A stretch of DNA of 64,000 nt from Psychrobacter immobilis (GTDB lineage: Bacteria; Pseudomonadota; Gammaproteobacteria; Pseudomonadales; Moraxellaceae): assembly GCA_904846145.1 (NCBI GenBank), contig CAJGZL010000001.1, forward strand, positions 2,790,001-2,854,000, in the 5' to 3' direction. The notes under the pieces were generated by a model, which saw only the letters and a program-made list of their open reading frames with translations, searched no databases and had not been told where the DNA came from. Each line of letters opens with the position of its first letter. Position 1 is the first letter of the stretch. Below, one piece after another: positions 17,854 through 26,034 of this stretch. The translations under genes and the position numbers were made by a program.

Positions 17854-18972
17854 TTACGGTTCAATATGAACAGCTCGTTTTGGACGAGTACTAAGTCTAC
17901 ACAGCAGCTCATAACCAATAGTACCTGCGTATGTGGCTACTTCATCAACATGTGGCGCATCTCCCCAAAGGCGTACTTCACTGTCCAAAGTAATATGACT
18001 AGCAGCACTGATATCTATGGCAATCATATCCATAGCGACGCGACCTCGAATAGGGCAGCGCTGGCTTTGTGCGGTTTTACTATCTATCACGCAAACATAA
18101 GCGTCAGCGCTCACTACTCTTGGATAGCCATCGCCATAGCCAATACTGACTAGCGCGGTTTGAGTATCCTCTGTGGCGAACCAACGACTGCCATAACCTA
18201 TTGAGTCGCCCGCTTTGACAGTTTGTATGGCCATAATACGGGCACTAAAATCCATAGCAGGTTGTAAATCTAGCTCAGCAGCGCGCTTATGAATGACAGG
18301 CGAGCTACCATAAAGCATGATGCCTGGACGTACCCAATCGTGATGATGCTCAGGGAAATTAACTAATCCTGCTGAGTTGCATAACGAGCCTTGGATATCG
18401 GCATCAATGGCCTGCTGTAATACTTTTAATATTTTATTAAAGCGCTGTATTTGCACTGTATTTAATGGATGCTCAAAATCATCCGCATTCGCAAAATGAG
18501 TGGTCAAAATCAGCTGATAGCCTGCGTCAGATAGCTGTTGTGCGGCATCAATGACAGTATCATCGTCAAAACCTAGGCGATTCATACCTGTGTTATATTT
18601 TAGCCATACGGTGCGCGTTGGGCTATCATCTTTAGGTATATTATCCAGCGCCCAATTCAATTGTGGCGCATGATGAATCACACAACTGCAATCATGGTCA
18701 ATAGCTTGTTGCCACTCTCTAGCGCTAAATACACCCTCAACTAATCCAATAGCCTTTCGCCACCCCAGCTCTCTCGCCTCTAGCGCTTCTGTAAAGCTTG
18801 CTACGCCGATACCATCGGCTTGTTGCAGGGCAGGCAAGACAACTTTGATGCCATGACCATAAGCGTTGGCTTTTACCATGGCGAGCACTTTAGAGTTTGG
18901 TGCTCGTTTTTTGACTTGTAGTAAGTTATGAGTGAGGGCAGCGGGCTTGATGGTTACGGTAGCAGTACGCAT
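17854..18972 (-). CDS. alr: Alanine racemase
   Basis: PLP-dependent L/D-alanine interconversion for peptidoglycan. 372 residues from the ATG at 18972. PLP lysine in VLAMVKANAYGHG near residue 35, the substrate region KYNTGMNRLGF, and C-terminal catalytic Tyr motif SIGYGDGYPR. The longer TTG start (19017) adds 15 non-conserved residues and is rejected because MRTATVTIKPAALTHNL is the normal N-terminus. It follows dnaB by about 130 bp; dnaB-alr pairing is conserved widely. Confidence 0.95.
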   Translation of the reverse strand: MRTATVTIKPAALTHNLLQVKKRAPNSKVLAMVKANAYGHGIKVVLPALQQADGIGVASFTEALEARELGWRKAIGLVEGVFSAREWQQAIDHDCSCVIHHAPQLNWALDNIPKDDSPTRTVWLKYNTGMNRLGFDDDTVIDAAQQLSDAGYQLILTTHFANADDFEHPLNTVQIQRFNKILKVLQQAIDADIQGSLCNSAGLVNFPEHHHDWVRPGIMLYGSSPVIHKRAAELDLQPAMDFSARIMAIQTVKAGDSIGYGSRWFATEDTQTALVSIGYGDGYPRVVSADAYVCVIDSKTAQSQRCPIRGRVAMDMIAIDISAASHITLDSEVRLWGDAPHVDEVATYAGTIGYELLCRLSTRPKRAVHIEP

Positions 18973-19106
18973 AGTAGTCTTCTTATATAACGATATTTTT
19001 AAGCTATTAATAGTCAAAGCTATGGTTAATCCTAGCGATTTACTATTAACAGCGGCTGAAGATGAGCGTTTAAGAGTTTTGTTGATAATTAATAAGCTAT
19101 TAAGCG

Positions 19107-20507
19107 CTATTCATCATCAAAATTGACGCCTTGATAGTATTCAGGCGTCAAGTTAGTAAAGCGCGTATATTGACCTTCAAAGGCCAAGCGTAGCGTACCG
19201 ATAGGGCCATTACGCTGCTTACCAATGATGACTTCGGCCACGCCTTTATGATCAGTATTCTCGTTATAGACTTCATCACGATAGATAAACATGATCAAAT
19301 CAGCATCCTGCTCAATAGCACCAGATTCGCGTAGATCTGACATAATAGGGCGCTTATTAGGACGGTTCTCAAGGCTACGGTTAAGCTGAGATAAGGCAAT
19401 AACGGGACACTCAAGCTCACGCGCTAAGGCTTTTAGACTACGGGAGATCTCCGATATCTCGCCGACACGGTTACCGTCTAAATTCGGCACTTTCATCAAC
19501 TGCAGGTAATCGACGATGATAGCGCCAAGCTTGCCATCGTGGTTTTTGGCGATACGGCGACAGCGTGAGCGCAGCTCTGAGGGTGGCAGAGCGGTGCTGT
19601 CATCGATATAGAGATGCTTAGATTGCAGGTGCTGAATAGCGTTCATCATCTTCGCCCATTCATCCTCGTTCATCTGACCTGAGCGCAGATGAGTCTGATT
19701 AATCGCGCCCCATGAGGATAGCAGACGCATAACGATAGACTCAGCGGGCATCTCCATAGAAAATACGACGACAGGCAGATTTTCATTGAACAAAACGCCT
19801 TCCGCTAAGTTCATCGCAAAAGTCGTCTTACCCATAGAAGGACGCGCGGCAACAATGACTAGATCGCCCGCTTGCAGACCTTGGGTTTTATTGTTCAGCT
19901 CCGTAAAAGGCGTTTGCAGACCGATCATGCCATCAGGATTGGATTTGAGTTCTTGAATCTTGTCAATGACATTGGTCAATACCGAAGTGATGCCAACAGG
20001 GCCGCGCTGCTCAGCACGCTTATTGTGCTGCTCATTGATACTAAAGATAGTCGCCTCAACACTGTCCAAGATATCGCTTACCGACTGATCTTTTGGATTA
20101 TAGGCAAGGCTCAGCATCTCATTGCCCGTAGTAATCAATTGGCGTAGAGTCGACAGCTCACGCACGCGCTGGGCATAGGCAGTCAAGTTAAATAACGTCG
20201 CTGGGCTTTGACTTAAGATATCTGCTAGATAACTATCACCGCCGGCGTTTTTGAGTAGCTTTTGCGCCTCCAGCCAATCGTGCACCATCACCGTATCATA
20301 AGGCTCATTGACCGCTGCCAGATGCGCGATAGCCGCAAAAATATGCTGATGACGTCCCGCGTAAAAGTCATCTTTGCTGACGATATCGGCAATTTTGTCA
20401 TACGCCTCTTCGATACTCATAAGTGAGGCTAACAGTGCCTTTTCAATATCAATGTTGTGTGGCGGTTGTTGATTGAGTAAGTCATCTTTTTTATCAGTAT
20501 CTGCCAT
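19107..20507 (-). CDS. dnaB: Replicative DNA helicase DnaB
   Basis: Hexameric replication-fork helicase, 466 residues. N-terminal primase-interacting domain (PHNIDIEKALLASLM), linker, then RecA-like domain with Walker A ARPSMGKTTFAMN, Walker B-like IIVDYLQLM and SQLNRSLENR. No intein is present. AGG about six bases before the ATG. Probably co-transcribed with alr. Confidence 0.97.
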   Translation of the reverse strand: MADTDKKDDLLNQQPPHNIDIEKALLASLMSIEEAYDKIADIVSKDDFYAGRHQHIFAAIAHLAAVNEPYDTVMVHDWLEAQKLLKNAGGDSYLADILSQSPATLFNLTAYAQRVRELSTLRQLITTGNEMLSLAYNPKDQSVSDILDSVEATIFSINEQHNKRAEQRGPVGITSVLTNVIDKIQELKSNPDGMIGLQTPFTELNNKTQGLQAGDLVIVAARPSMGKTTFAMNLAEGVLFNENLPVVVFSMEMPAESIVMRLLSSWGAINQTHLRSGQMNEDEWAKMMNAIQHLQSKHLYIDDSTALPPSELRSRCRRIAKNHDGKLGAIIVDYLQLMKVPNLDGNRVGEISEISRSLKALARELECPVIALSQLNRSLENRPNKRPIMSDLRESGAIEQDADLIMFIYRDEVYNENTDHKGVAEVIIGKQRNGPIGTLRLAFEGQYTRFTNLTPEYYQGVNFDDE

Positions 20508-20823
20508 AAGTGCCTAGTTATTCTCTTTATCAATACACAAGTTCAGTATTTGTAGCGCTGTCACACTAGCTTTTTTTAGGTTATTGGCTCAAAAAATCTA
20601 TAAGACAGTCCTACCAAAACGCGTCTAAATTTTGCTTAATTGATGCTACAATCAAAAGCGAAAGCTTAACACATTATGGCATTTTAAGGACTGCTGATAG
20701 TTACTTTTGATAGTAACTTTTTAACAGCAACTTTATCTACATTGGCTAGTCGTCAATGGCGCCTACTCAAATCAGTTTAAAAATTAAAAGTACAATAATA
20801 TTAATTTAAAATAAGGAATTTTC
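20508..20823. other. dnaB-pdxA divergent intergenic region
   Basis: 316 bp. An extended -10 (TG-n-TACAAT, 20644-20652, plus strand) could drive pdxA, giving a leader of about 165 nt; its -35 is weak. pdxA itself has AAGGA six bases before the ATG. surA/lptD, which often precede pdxA, are absent. Nothing else seen. Confidence 0.45.
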
Positions 20824-21900
20824 ATGCAAAAACTGCCACTATTATTGACGACAGGCGAGCCTGCAGGAATAGGCATGGATGTGGTGTTACTATTAGCACA
20901 AGAGGGTAAACTGCAAGGTTTTGATCGGCCTATTTGGGTGACAGCAGATAGCCAAGCTATGCAAGCTCGTGCCGATGCTCTATTAGCCGCTGGCGTGCTT
21001 GCCACTTGTCCTACTTGGCAAGTAGTGACCACTGAAAACGAGTCTTTTATCGATGAACTCTCACAATTGAATACTGATGCTGGTAAAGGCTTTATCTTAA
21101 TTGATATTGCTACCGCTGCACCAGTTATTGCAGGTCAAATTGATATCGATAACGCGGCTATGGTTGCGCAGCAACTAGAAGTAGCGCATCAGCTAGCGAT
21201 TAATAATGCAGTAGCGGCTATTGTCACTGGCCCCTTGCAAAAGTCTGCGCTAATTGATGCCGATATCAAATTGCTCGATGGCACGATGTTTAGCGGGCAT
21301 ACTGAGTTTTTTATGCAGCAAAGTAATCGTGATAAAGTCGTTATGATGCTCGCTAATCCATCTATGAAAGTCGCTCTAGTTACGACTCATTTGGCGCTCA
21401 AAGATGTCCCTGCTGCTATTACCAAAGACAATGTACGCCAAACGGTACAGATCGTCCTTGATGATATGCATTCAAAGTTCGGCATGGCTGATCCGCGCAT
21501 TCTAGTTTGTGGTCTTAATCCCCATGCAGGCGAGGGTGGACATTTGGGTATGGAGGAGATTGAAATTATTAATCCTGTCTTGCAAGAGTTTATCGATGCA
21601 GGTGTCAATATCTCGGAGGCTATGCCAGCCGATACTTTATTTACGCCAAGGCATTTAGCGGACTGTGATGCCGTTATCGCGATGTTCCATGACCAAGGAC
21701 TGCCTGTGCTTAAATCGCATGGCTTTGGCGATACGGTCAACTTAACCTTAGGATTGCCGTATATTCGCACCTCAGTCGATCATGGTACAGCTCTTGATTT
21801 GGCAGGTCGCACGGGTGCTAGCTCTACTAGTCTTCATCAGGCTCTAGTGATGGCGGATGATATGGCAAATAAAGCACTTGTTAATAGACCTCTTGCATAA
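20824..21900 (+). CDS. pdxA: 4-hydroxythreonine-4-phosphate dehydrogenase
   Basis: Pyridoxal-phosphate synthesis, NAD-dependent oxidative decarboxylation. TTGEPAGIG at the N-terminus, SGHTEF (metal/substrate His), a further metal-site His in VTTHLALKDVP, MFHDQGLPVLK and SVDHGTALDLAGRTGAS. At 358 residues it is longer than E. coli PdxA (329). The last codons may be foreign: AAAGCACTT at 21871-21879 recurs at 23868-23876 immediately followed by TAA, so the ancestral gene may have ended MANKAL. rsmA-apaH, its normal partners, now lie beyond the RT insert. Confidence 0.94.
   Translation: MQKLPLLLTTGEPAGIGMDVVLLLAQEGKLQGFDRPIWVTADSQAMQARADALLAAGVLATCPTWQVVTTENESFIDELSQLNTDAGKGFILIDIATAAPVIAGQIDIDNAAMVAQQLEVAHQLAINNAVAAIVTGPLQKSALIDADIKLLDGTMFSGHTEFFMQQSNRDKVVMMLANPSMKVALVTTHLALKDVPAAITKDNVRQTVQIVLDDMHSKFGMADPRILVCGLNPHAGEGGHLGMEEIEIINPVLQEFIDAGVNISEAMPADTLFTPRHLADCDAVIAMFHDQGLPVLKSHGFGDTVNLTLGLPYIRTSVDHGTALDLAGRTGASSTSLHQALVMADDMANKALVNRPLA
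21871..21879. repeat. 9-bp direct repeat, left copy, at the pdxA 3' end
   Basis: AAAGCACTT, repeated at 23868-23876. The two copies bracket the reverse-transcriptase gene. Joining at the repeat gives pdxA an immediate TAA stop, as expected for a target duplication or attachment site. Confidence 0.4.
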
Positions 21901-22134
21901 GTCGATGCCTTAGCGAGATTTGTCATGCAGTAGTAGGGAACATTGGCATCAGCAATGCCTACTTATGAACCATCAAATATGCCCTGATATAAGTGGTTCC
22001 GTTATACCAGTCTGTTTTAAGTGGTTAGTTAATGGATTTTAAGAGCAAACAAACTGGTTCCGCTGGGATATGGTCTAGTGGAATGAGGTCATGAAAATAA
22101 GTTTTACTTACAATGATAACTAAAGGGTAAAGAT
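21901..22134. other. Non-coding leader of the reverse-transcriptase gene, possibly structured RNA
   Basis: Contains a 12-bp stem with one mismatch (ACCAGTCTGTTT at 22006-22017 with AAACAAACTGGT at 22047-22058) and a direct repeat A(G/C)TGGTTCCG(T/C)T at 21992 and 22053. No ORF. Related defence RTs use an RNA encoded next to the RT; this is the best candidate position on the 5' side. Just upstream, AGACCTCTTGCA at the pdxA stop resembles an IS5-type terminus, but this is weak. Confidence 0.35.
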
Positions 22135-23784
22135 ATGAATAAGCTGCTAAAAGAAGTACAGGAAGATTTAGATTTTTTAGAAGCTGTTTCTGTAGCATCT
22201 TTTCCCAATGATTTATTGCCTTCAAGATTTGAAGATAAGGTCAAAGGACAACTTGGAAAAGAATTCGTTATCTATCTTAATAAAATGATAAGTGAAGAAA
22301 AGTATTCCCCTGTCAAAGCAGAGTTTATTCATATTCCAAAACCTGGATTCACTACTAGACCAGCAGCATTGTTGACACTTGAAGACAGAGTAGTTTATGA
22401 AGCTTTGGTAGCTAAAATGAAAAATGCTATCGATAGAAAACTAATTAGTGACAGCTACGTTATGTGGCCTAGAGGAAATTATGTAGATAAAAGATGGGGT
22501 GATTTTGAAAGAGCACCTCTTTCCACAAGAGATGAATATATAGTCAATGTCGATATTACTGCCTTTTATGACTCTATCGATCACTCAGTACTAGAACACA
22601 CAATTACTGAAATAACAGGTGAAGATACTGTTGCTTCTGTTGTGAGTAAATTTCTTACTAAGATTATGGGTTTAAGTAGAGGAATCCCTCAAGGTATATT
22701 GGCCTCAGATACCTTAGCAACTCTATACTTGCAACCTGTAGACTCCGCAATGCTTAGAGCAGGCTTCAACTATTGGAGGCATGGTGATGATATGAGAATT
22801 AGTGTCAAAAATATATCTTCAGCTCGTAAAGCTATATCCACAGTTGAAACTGAACTTAGAAAGATTGGTTTAGTTTTAAACTCTTCTAAATGTCAGATTC
22901 AAAAAGCTGAAAACTATGAAAATTATTTACAAGAAATAAATAAGGCATATGAATTAATCAGGACAAGACTATACGAAGAGAGAGTCAACGATATAAGTTC
23001 AAATAATGATATGTTACAAGAAGTTATGGATCATGCTGGTTTAGCTGAACAAATGAAATGGGACTTGTTTTATCACCAATCTATAAGTGTACAAGAAGTA
23101 ATTGAAGAAATTAGGGAACACCTTCAGCCAAATGAAGTGGGGATAGCTATTGATTTATTTAATGAAACTATTTTGCAAATGCCAGATAGTGATAATCCAT
23201 TGCCTAATGACCAGTTCCATGTACGTATAAAAAAATCATTATTACGTTTAGCAGCAGGTAAGTCAGAAGTGGCAATCGATAACTGTGCAATGCTTATAGC
23301 GAAGTTTCCAGAAAAAACAGAATTGGTATGTAATTATCTGATGTCAATCACTTCTGAATATTCAGAAAGAGTTGCTTTGCAGGTTGAAAATGTTATCAAT
23401 TCAGATCTATTCTTGACTGCATGGCAGAAAGCTTGGATATATAGAGTCATGATAGAATGTGCTGATAAACTCGAAGAAAGTACTATCTTAAGAATATTAG
23501 ATAATTGTAGTGATCAATATGCACATTGGCTAGAAAGAGTTGAGGGTTTCAAAATTTTGTCTAAAGTAGACAGACTTCCGTTTAGTTTGATATCGAACAG
23601 CTGGGAAATTGCACCTAAAGCATATAGGCCTGATCTAATACTATCTGCAGTGTATTTAGAACCAAAGAATCCACAATCGAAGCTGTTTTTGGAAGGAATC
23701 AAGCAGCATCCAGTAGAAAGAGTTGTAGCACGACACTGTAAATCTAAAGTAGAAGCTGAAAAACCTCATGTGTTAGATACTTAG
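22135..23784 (+). CDS. Lone reverse transcriptase with helical C-terminal region (UG/Abi-like, unassigned)
   Basis: 549 residues. RT motifs in order: LTLEDRVVYEALV (about 81-93), YIVNVDITAFYDSID (motif A, Asp140), GIPQGILASDTLATLYL (motif B, 183-199), WRHGDDMRI (motif C, Asp218/Asp219; HGDD instead of the usual YxDD) and IGLVLNSSKCQI (244-255). Residues from about 260 to the end are predicted all-helical with a HEAT-like feel. There is no group II intron maturase/HNH domain, no retron VTG region and no DGR accessory gene. AAAGGG lies seven bases before the ATG. Codon use is AT-rich with many AGA/ATA codons, unlike pdxA and rsmA on either side, suggesting transfer. Most likely an anti-phage RT of the UG/Abi group; exact type not recognised. 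Confidence 0.85.
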   Translation: MNKLLKEVQEDLDFLEAVSVASFPNDLLPSRFEDKVKGQLGKEFVIYLNKMISEEKYSPVKAEFIHIPKPGFTTRPAALLTLEDRVVYEALVAKMKNAIDRKLISDSYVMWPRGNYVDKRWGDFERAPLSTRDEYIVNVDITAFYDSIDHSVLEHTITEITGEDTVASVVSKFLTKIMGLSRGIPQGILASDTLATLYLQPVDSAMLRAGFNYWRHGDDMRISVKNISSARKAISTVETELRKIGLVLNSSKCQIQKAENYENYLQEINKAYELIRTRLYEERVNDISSNNDMLQEVMDHAGLAEQMKWDLFYHQSISVQEVIEEIREHLQPNEVGIAIDLFNETILQMPDSDNPLPNDQFHVRIKKSLLRLAAGKSEVAIDNCAMLIAKFPEKTELVCNYLMSITSEYSERVALQVENVINSDLFLTAWQKAWIYRVMIECADKLEESTILRILDNCSDQYAHWLERVEGFKILSKVDRLPFSLISNSWEIAPKAYRPDLILSAVYLEPKNPQSKLFLEGIKQHPVERVVARHCKSKVEAEKPHVLDT

Positions 23785-23867
23785 TGGGTATCTAATCAAG
23801 CGAGTCCAGTATTCAAAATCGTATCGACAATTAGGGAGTATCCTACATTACATATAACTGCCTACAA

Positions 23868-23876
23868 AAAGCACTT
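23868..23876. repeat. 9-bp direct repeat, right copy
   Basis: AAAGCACTT, identical to 21871-21879, followed directly by TAA. Confidence 0.4.
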
Positions 23877-23903
23877 TAAAGTACACTACTATGATTTAAT
23901 TAA

Positions 23904-24035
23904 CTAAAACTACCGATACCATTAGCCCATAGCCAAAGATTCAAGTCCTCACTAGGGAACTACACCCATTCCTATAAAAAAGCATTACGGCAGATAATTG
24001 AAGAACGAAAAAAGCAATTGTATCGATCGCGCTAA
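23904..24035 (+). pseudogene. C-terminal ORF remnant of unknown gene
   Basis: Open frame of 43 codons with no usable start codon, ending SYKKALRQIIEERKKQLY plus RSR. The charged helical end looks like a genuine protein C-terminus, so this may be what remains of a gene truncated when the RT region arrived. No family recognised; it could also be chance. Confidence 0.3.
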
Positions 24036-24069
24036 AGCATCGATAGTCTATCGATAATACTGTTGCAAA

Positions 24070-24100
24070 AACACAGCGCAATTATGAGCTGTGTTATAAT
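24070..24100 (+). promoter_or_regulatory. Predicted rsmA promoter with overlapping dyad
   Basis: Extended -10 element TG-T-TATAAT at 24092-24100. Immediately upstream and overlapping is the inverted repeat ACACAGC (about 24069-24076) / GCTGTGT (24088-24094), which could be an operator or a transcript hairpin. Confidence 0.4.
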
Positions 24101-24186
24101 TTGCCACTAATAATTGCACTGTTCTTAATATCAATCTCGCTATCAGCGACTGTGCAAAAATCATTTTACTAAGTAAGAATCCTTTT

Positions 24187-25056
24187 ATGTCTAAACCTAC
24201 ATTCGATACTGAGTCACTAACTAACAGCTTACGTACCGCCAAGCACCAACCGCGTAAGCGCTTTGGGCAAAACTTCTTACATGATGGCAGCGTTATCCGT
24301 GAGATCGTCAATAGCATACGCCTTGAGCGTGAGGATAATCTGATTGAGATTGGTCCTGGTATGGGTGCGTTGACTGAGCCGCTATTAGCCGAGGTTGACG
24401 CAATGACTGTAGTTGAGTTGGATCGTGACTTGGCGGATAGTTTACGGATTCGTATTGGCGCGAACAGCCATCCGAATTTCACTATTATCAAAGCCAATGC
24501 TATGGATGTCGATTACCGTGAGCTATACAGCACTGATCGTGGCAAGCTGCGGGTCGTGGGTAACTTACCGTATAATATCTCGACGCCGATATTATTTCAC
24601 TTGCTAAGCTACGCTGATGTCATTGAAGACATGCATTTTATGCTCCAAAAAGAGGTGGTCGAGCGTATTACTGCTGAGGTTGGTAGCAAGATATATGGGC
24701 GTTTATCGGTTATTATGCAGTATCATTGCGATACCGATTATCTATTAACCGTGCCAAGAGGCGCGTTTAATCCACCACCCAAAGTCACCAGCGCCGTGTT
24801 TCGTCTGACCCCACATGTGATTAAGCCTATAGTCGCCCAAGATGAGGACTATTTTGCTATTGTGGTGCGTGAGACTTTTAATCATCGCCGCAAAACTTTA
24901 CGCGCTATCTTTAAAAAATCAACCTTACTACCAACGCTTAGCGAAGATGATTTTGCAGCTTGCAATATAGACCCACAAGCACGTCCAGAGACATTAAGCG
25001 TGAGTGACTTTGTGGCCTTGAGCAATCAGGCTAAGTCGGTCGAGATAGTAGAGTAA
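24187..25056 (+). CDS. rsmA: 16S rRNA (adenine1518-N6/adenine1519-N6)-dimethyltransferase
   Basis: KsgA: dimethylates A1518 and A1519 late in 30S assembly. 289 residues. [11 protein letters not shown] at the N-terminus, SAM motif [14 protein letters not shown], and the catalytic NLPYNIS (NLPY). C-terminal domain ends normally. Followed by apaH 32 bp downstream, the classical pair. Confidence 0.97.
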   Translation: MSKPTFDTESLTNSLRTAKHQPRKRFGQNFLHDGSVIREIVNSIRLEREDNLIEIGPGMGALTEPLLAEVDAMTVVELDRDLADSLRIRIGANSHPNFTIIKANAMDVDYRELYSTDRGKLRVVGNLPYNISTPILFHLLSYADVIEDMHFMLQKEVVERITAEVGSKIYGRLSVIMQYHCDTDYLLTVPRGAFNPPPKVTSAVFRLTPHVIKPIVAQDEDYFAIVVRETFNHRRKTLRAIFKKSTLLPTLSEDDFAACNIDPQARPETLSVSDFVALSNQAKSVEIVE

Positions 25057-25088
25057 TTTTAACTATAATAAATAATTTTTGAGGTTTT

Positions 25089-25925
25089 ATGAGTTTTCGC
25101 CATCAGTATGTCATTGGTGATTTGCAAGGTTGCTACGGCGCTTTTGAACAACTGCTTAAAACTTTAGACTTCGATCCCAAGCAAGATAAACTATGGTTTG
25201 CAGGTGACTTAGTCGCTCGCGGTGAGGATTCATTAAACACCTTACGCGATGTCAAAAATTTATGTGAGAGTGGTGCCGCTGCCACAGTACTTGGCAATCA
25301 TGATTTGAACTTATTGGCGGTCTGGCTTGGTGCCACTAATATTAAGAAAAAGGATAAAACCGCGCCTATATTTGCCGCAGATGATTGCGATGAGCTATTG
25401 AACTGGCTGCGTTATCAGCCGATTTTGGCCTATCCTGATGCGCATACGGTACTCGTGCACGCAGGTATTCCGCCGCATTGGACTATTAAGCAAGCAGAGG
25501 GCTATGCCCAGCAATTACAAGCCCAGCTTCGAGGTAGTATCACGCAGCTCAAGCGCTTGTTGCCCAATCTTTATAGCAAGAGGGCGGACGAGTGGAATGA
25601 CGATATCCATGGCTATACTAAGATGCGTGCTATCGCCAATTACTTTACCCGTATGCGTTTATGTCAGCAGGATGGCATGCTGGAATTTAGCTTTACAGGG
25701 AGTCTTGATGAGCCGATGTTAGATGGCTATCTACCTTGGTTTGCTTGGCAAGTCCCGCGTGAGCGTAAGATACTGTTTGGGCATTGGGCAGCGTTAAAAG
25801 GCAGTGTTGATCTGCCTCATGCGCGTGCATTAGATGGTGGCTGCGTTTGGGGTAATGACCTATTAGCTTATCGGTTAAGTGATGGACAAGTCATTAGATC
25901 AAGCGCCCATTGTCCAAAATCGTAA
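25089..25925 (+). CDS. apaH: Symmetrical bis(5'-nucleosyl)-tetraphosphatase
   Basis: Hydrolyses Ap4A to two ADP and removes Np4N RNA caps. 278 residues of the metallophosphatase fold: VIGDLQGCYGAFE, FAGDLVARGEDS, VLGNHDLNL, VHAGIPPHW and FGHWAALKG. GAGG four bases before ATG. Transcribed with rsmA. Confidence 0.96.
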   Translation: MSFRHQYVIGDLQGCYGAFEQLLKTLDFDPKQDKLWFAGDLVARGEDSLNTLRDVKNLCESGAAATVLGNHDLNLLAVWLGATNIKKKDKTAPIFAADDCDELLNWLRYQPILAYPDAHTVLVHAGIPPHWTIKQAEGYAQQLQAQLRGSITQLKRLLPNLYSKRADEWNDDIHGYTKMRAIANYFTRMRLCQQDGMLEFSFTGSLDEPMLDGYLPWFAWQVPRERKILFGHWAALKGSVDLPHARALDGGCVWGNDLLAYRLSDGQVIRSSAHCPKS

Positions 25926-26034
25926 CCGTTAGACAATGCTAGTGGCATCAGGCTAGTGCTATTAAATTTTGTCCACATCGGATTCTGTTTGTACCAAATT
26001 TTGTTAACAACGGTAGTGACCGCCATAAACTTAT

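Larger units (their letters stand above)
23785..24186. other. RT-rsmA intergenic region
   Basis: 402 bp. It holds the right-hand 9-bp repeat, an open fragment of 43 codons (23904-24035), a compact palindrome ATCGATAG-T-CTATCGAT near 24039-24055, and the rsmA promoter with a dyad. The part up to about 24060 belongs with the accessory insert. Confidence 0.5.

Noticed and set aside
21885..21900. IS5-type terminus AGACCTCTTGCA at the pdxA stop
   Set aside because: No matching inverted end was found on the far side of the RT region, so it is not enough to call an element.
22135..23784. Retron, group II intron or diversity-generating RT
   Set aside because: No maturase/HNH domain or intron boundaries, no VTG/retron X region or msr-msd-like repeat pair, and no template/variable repeat pair or Avd-like gene nearby.
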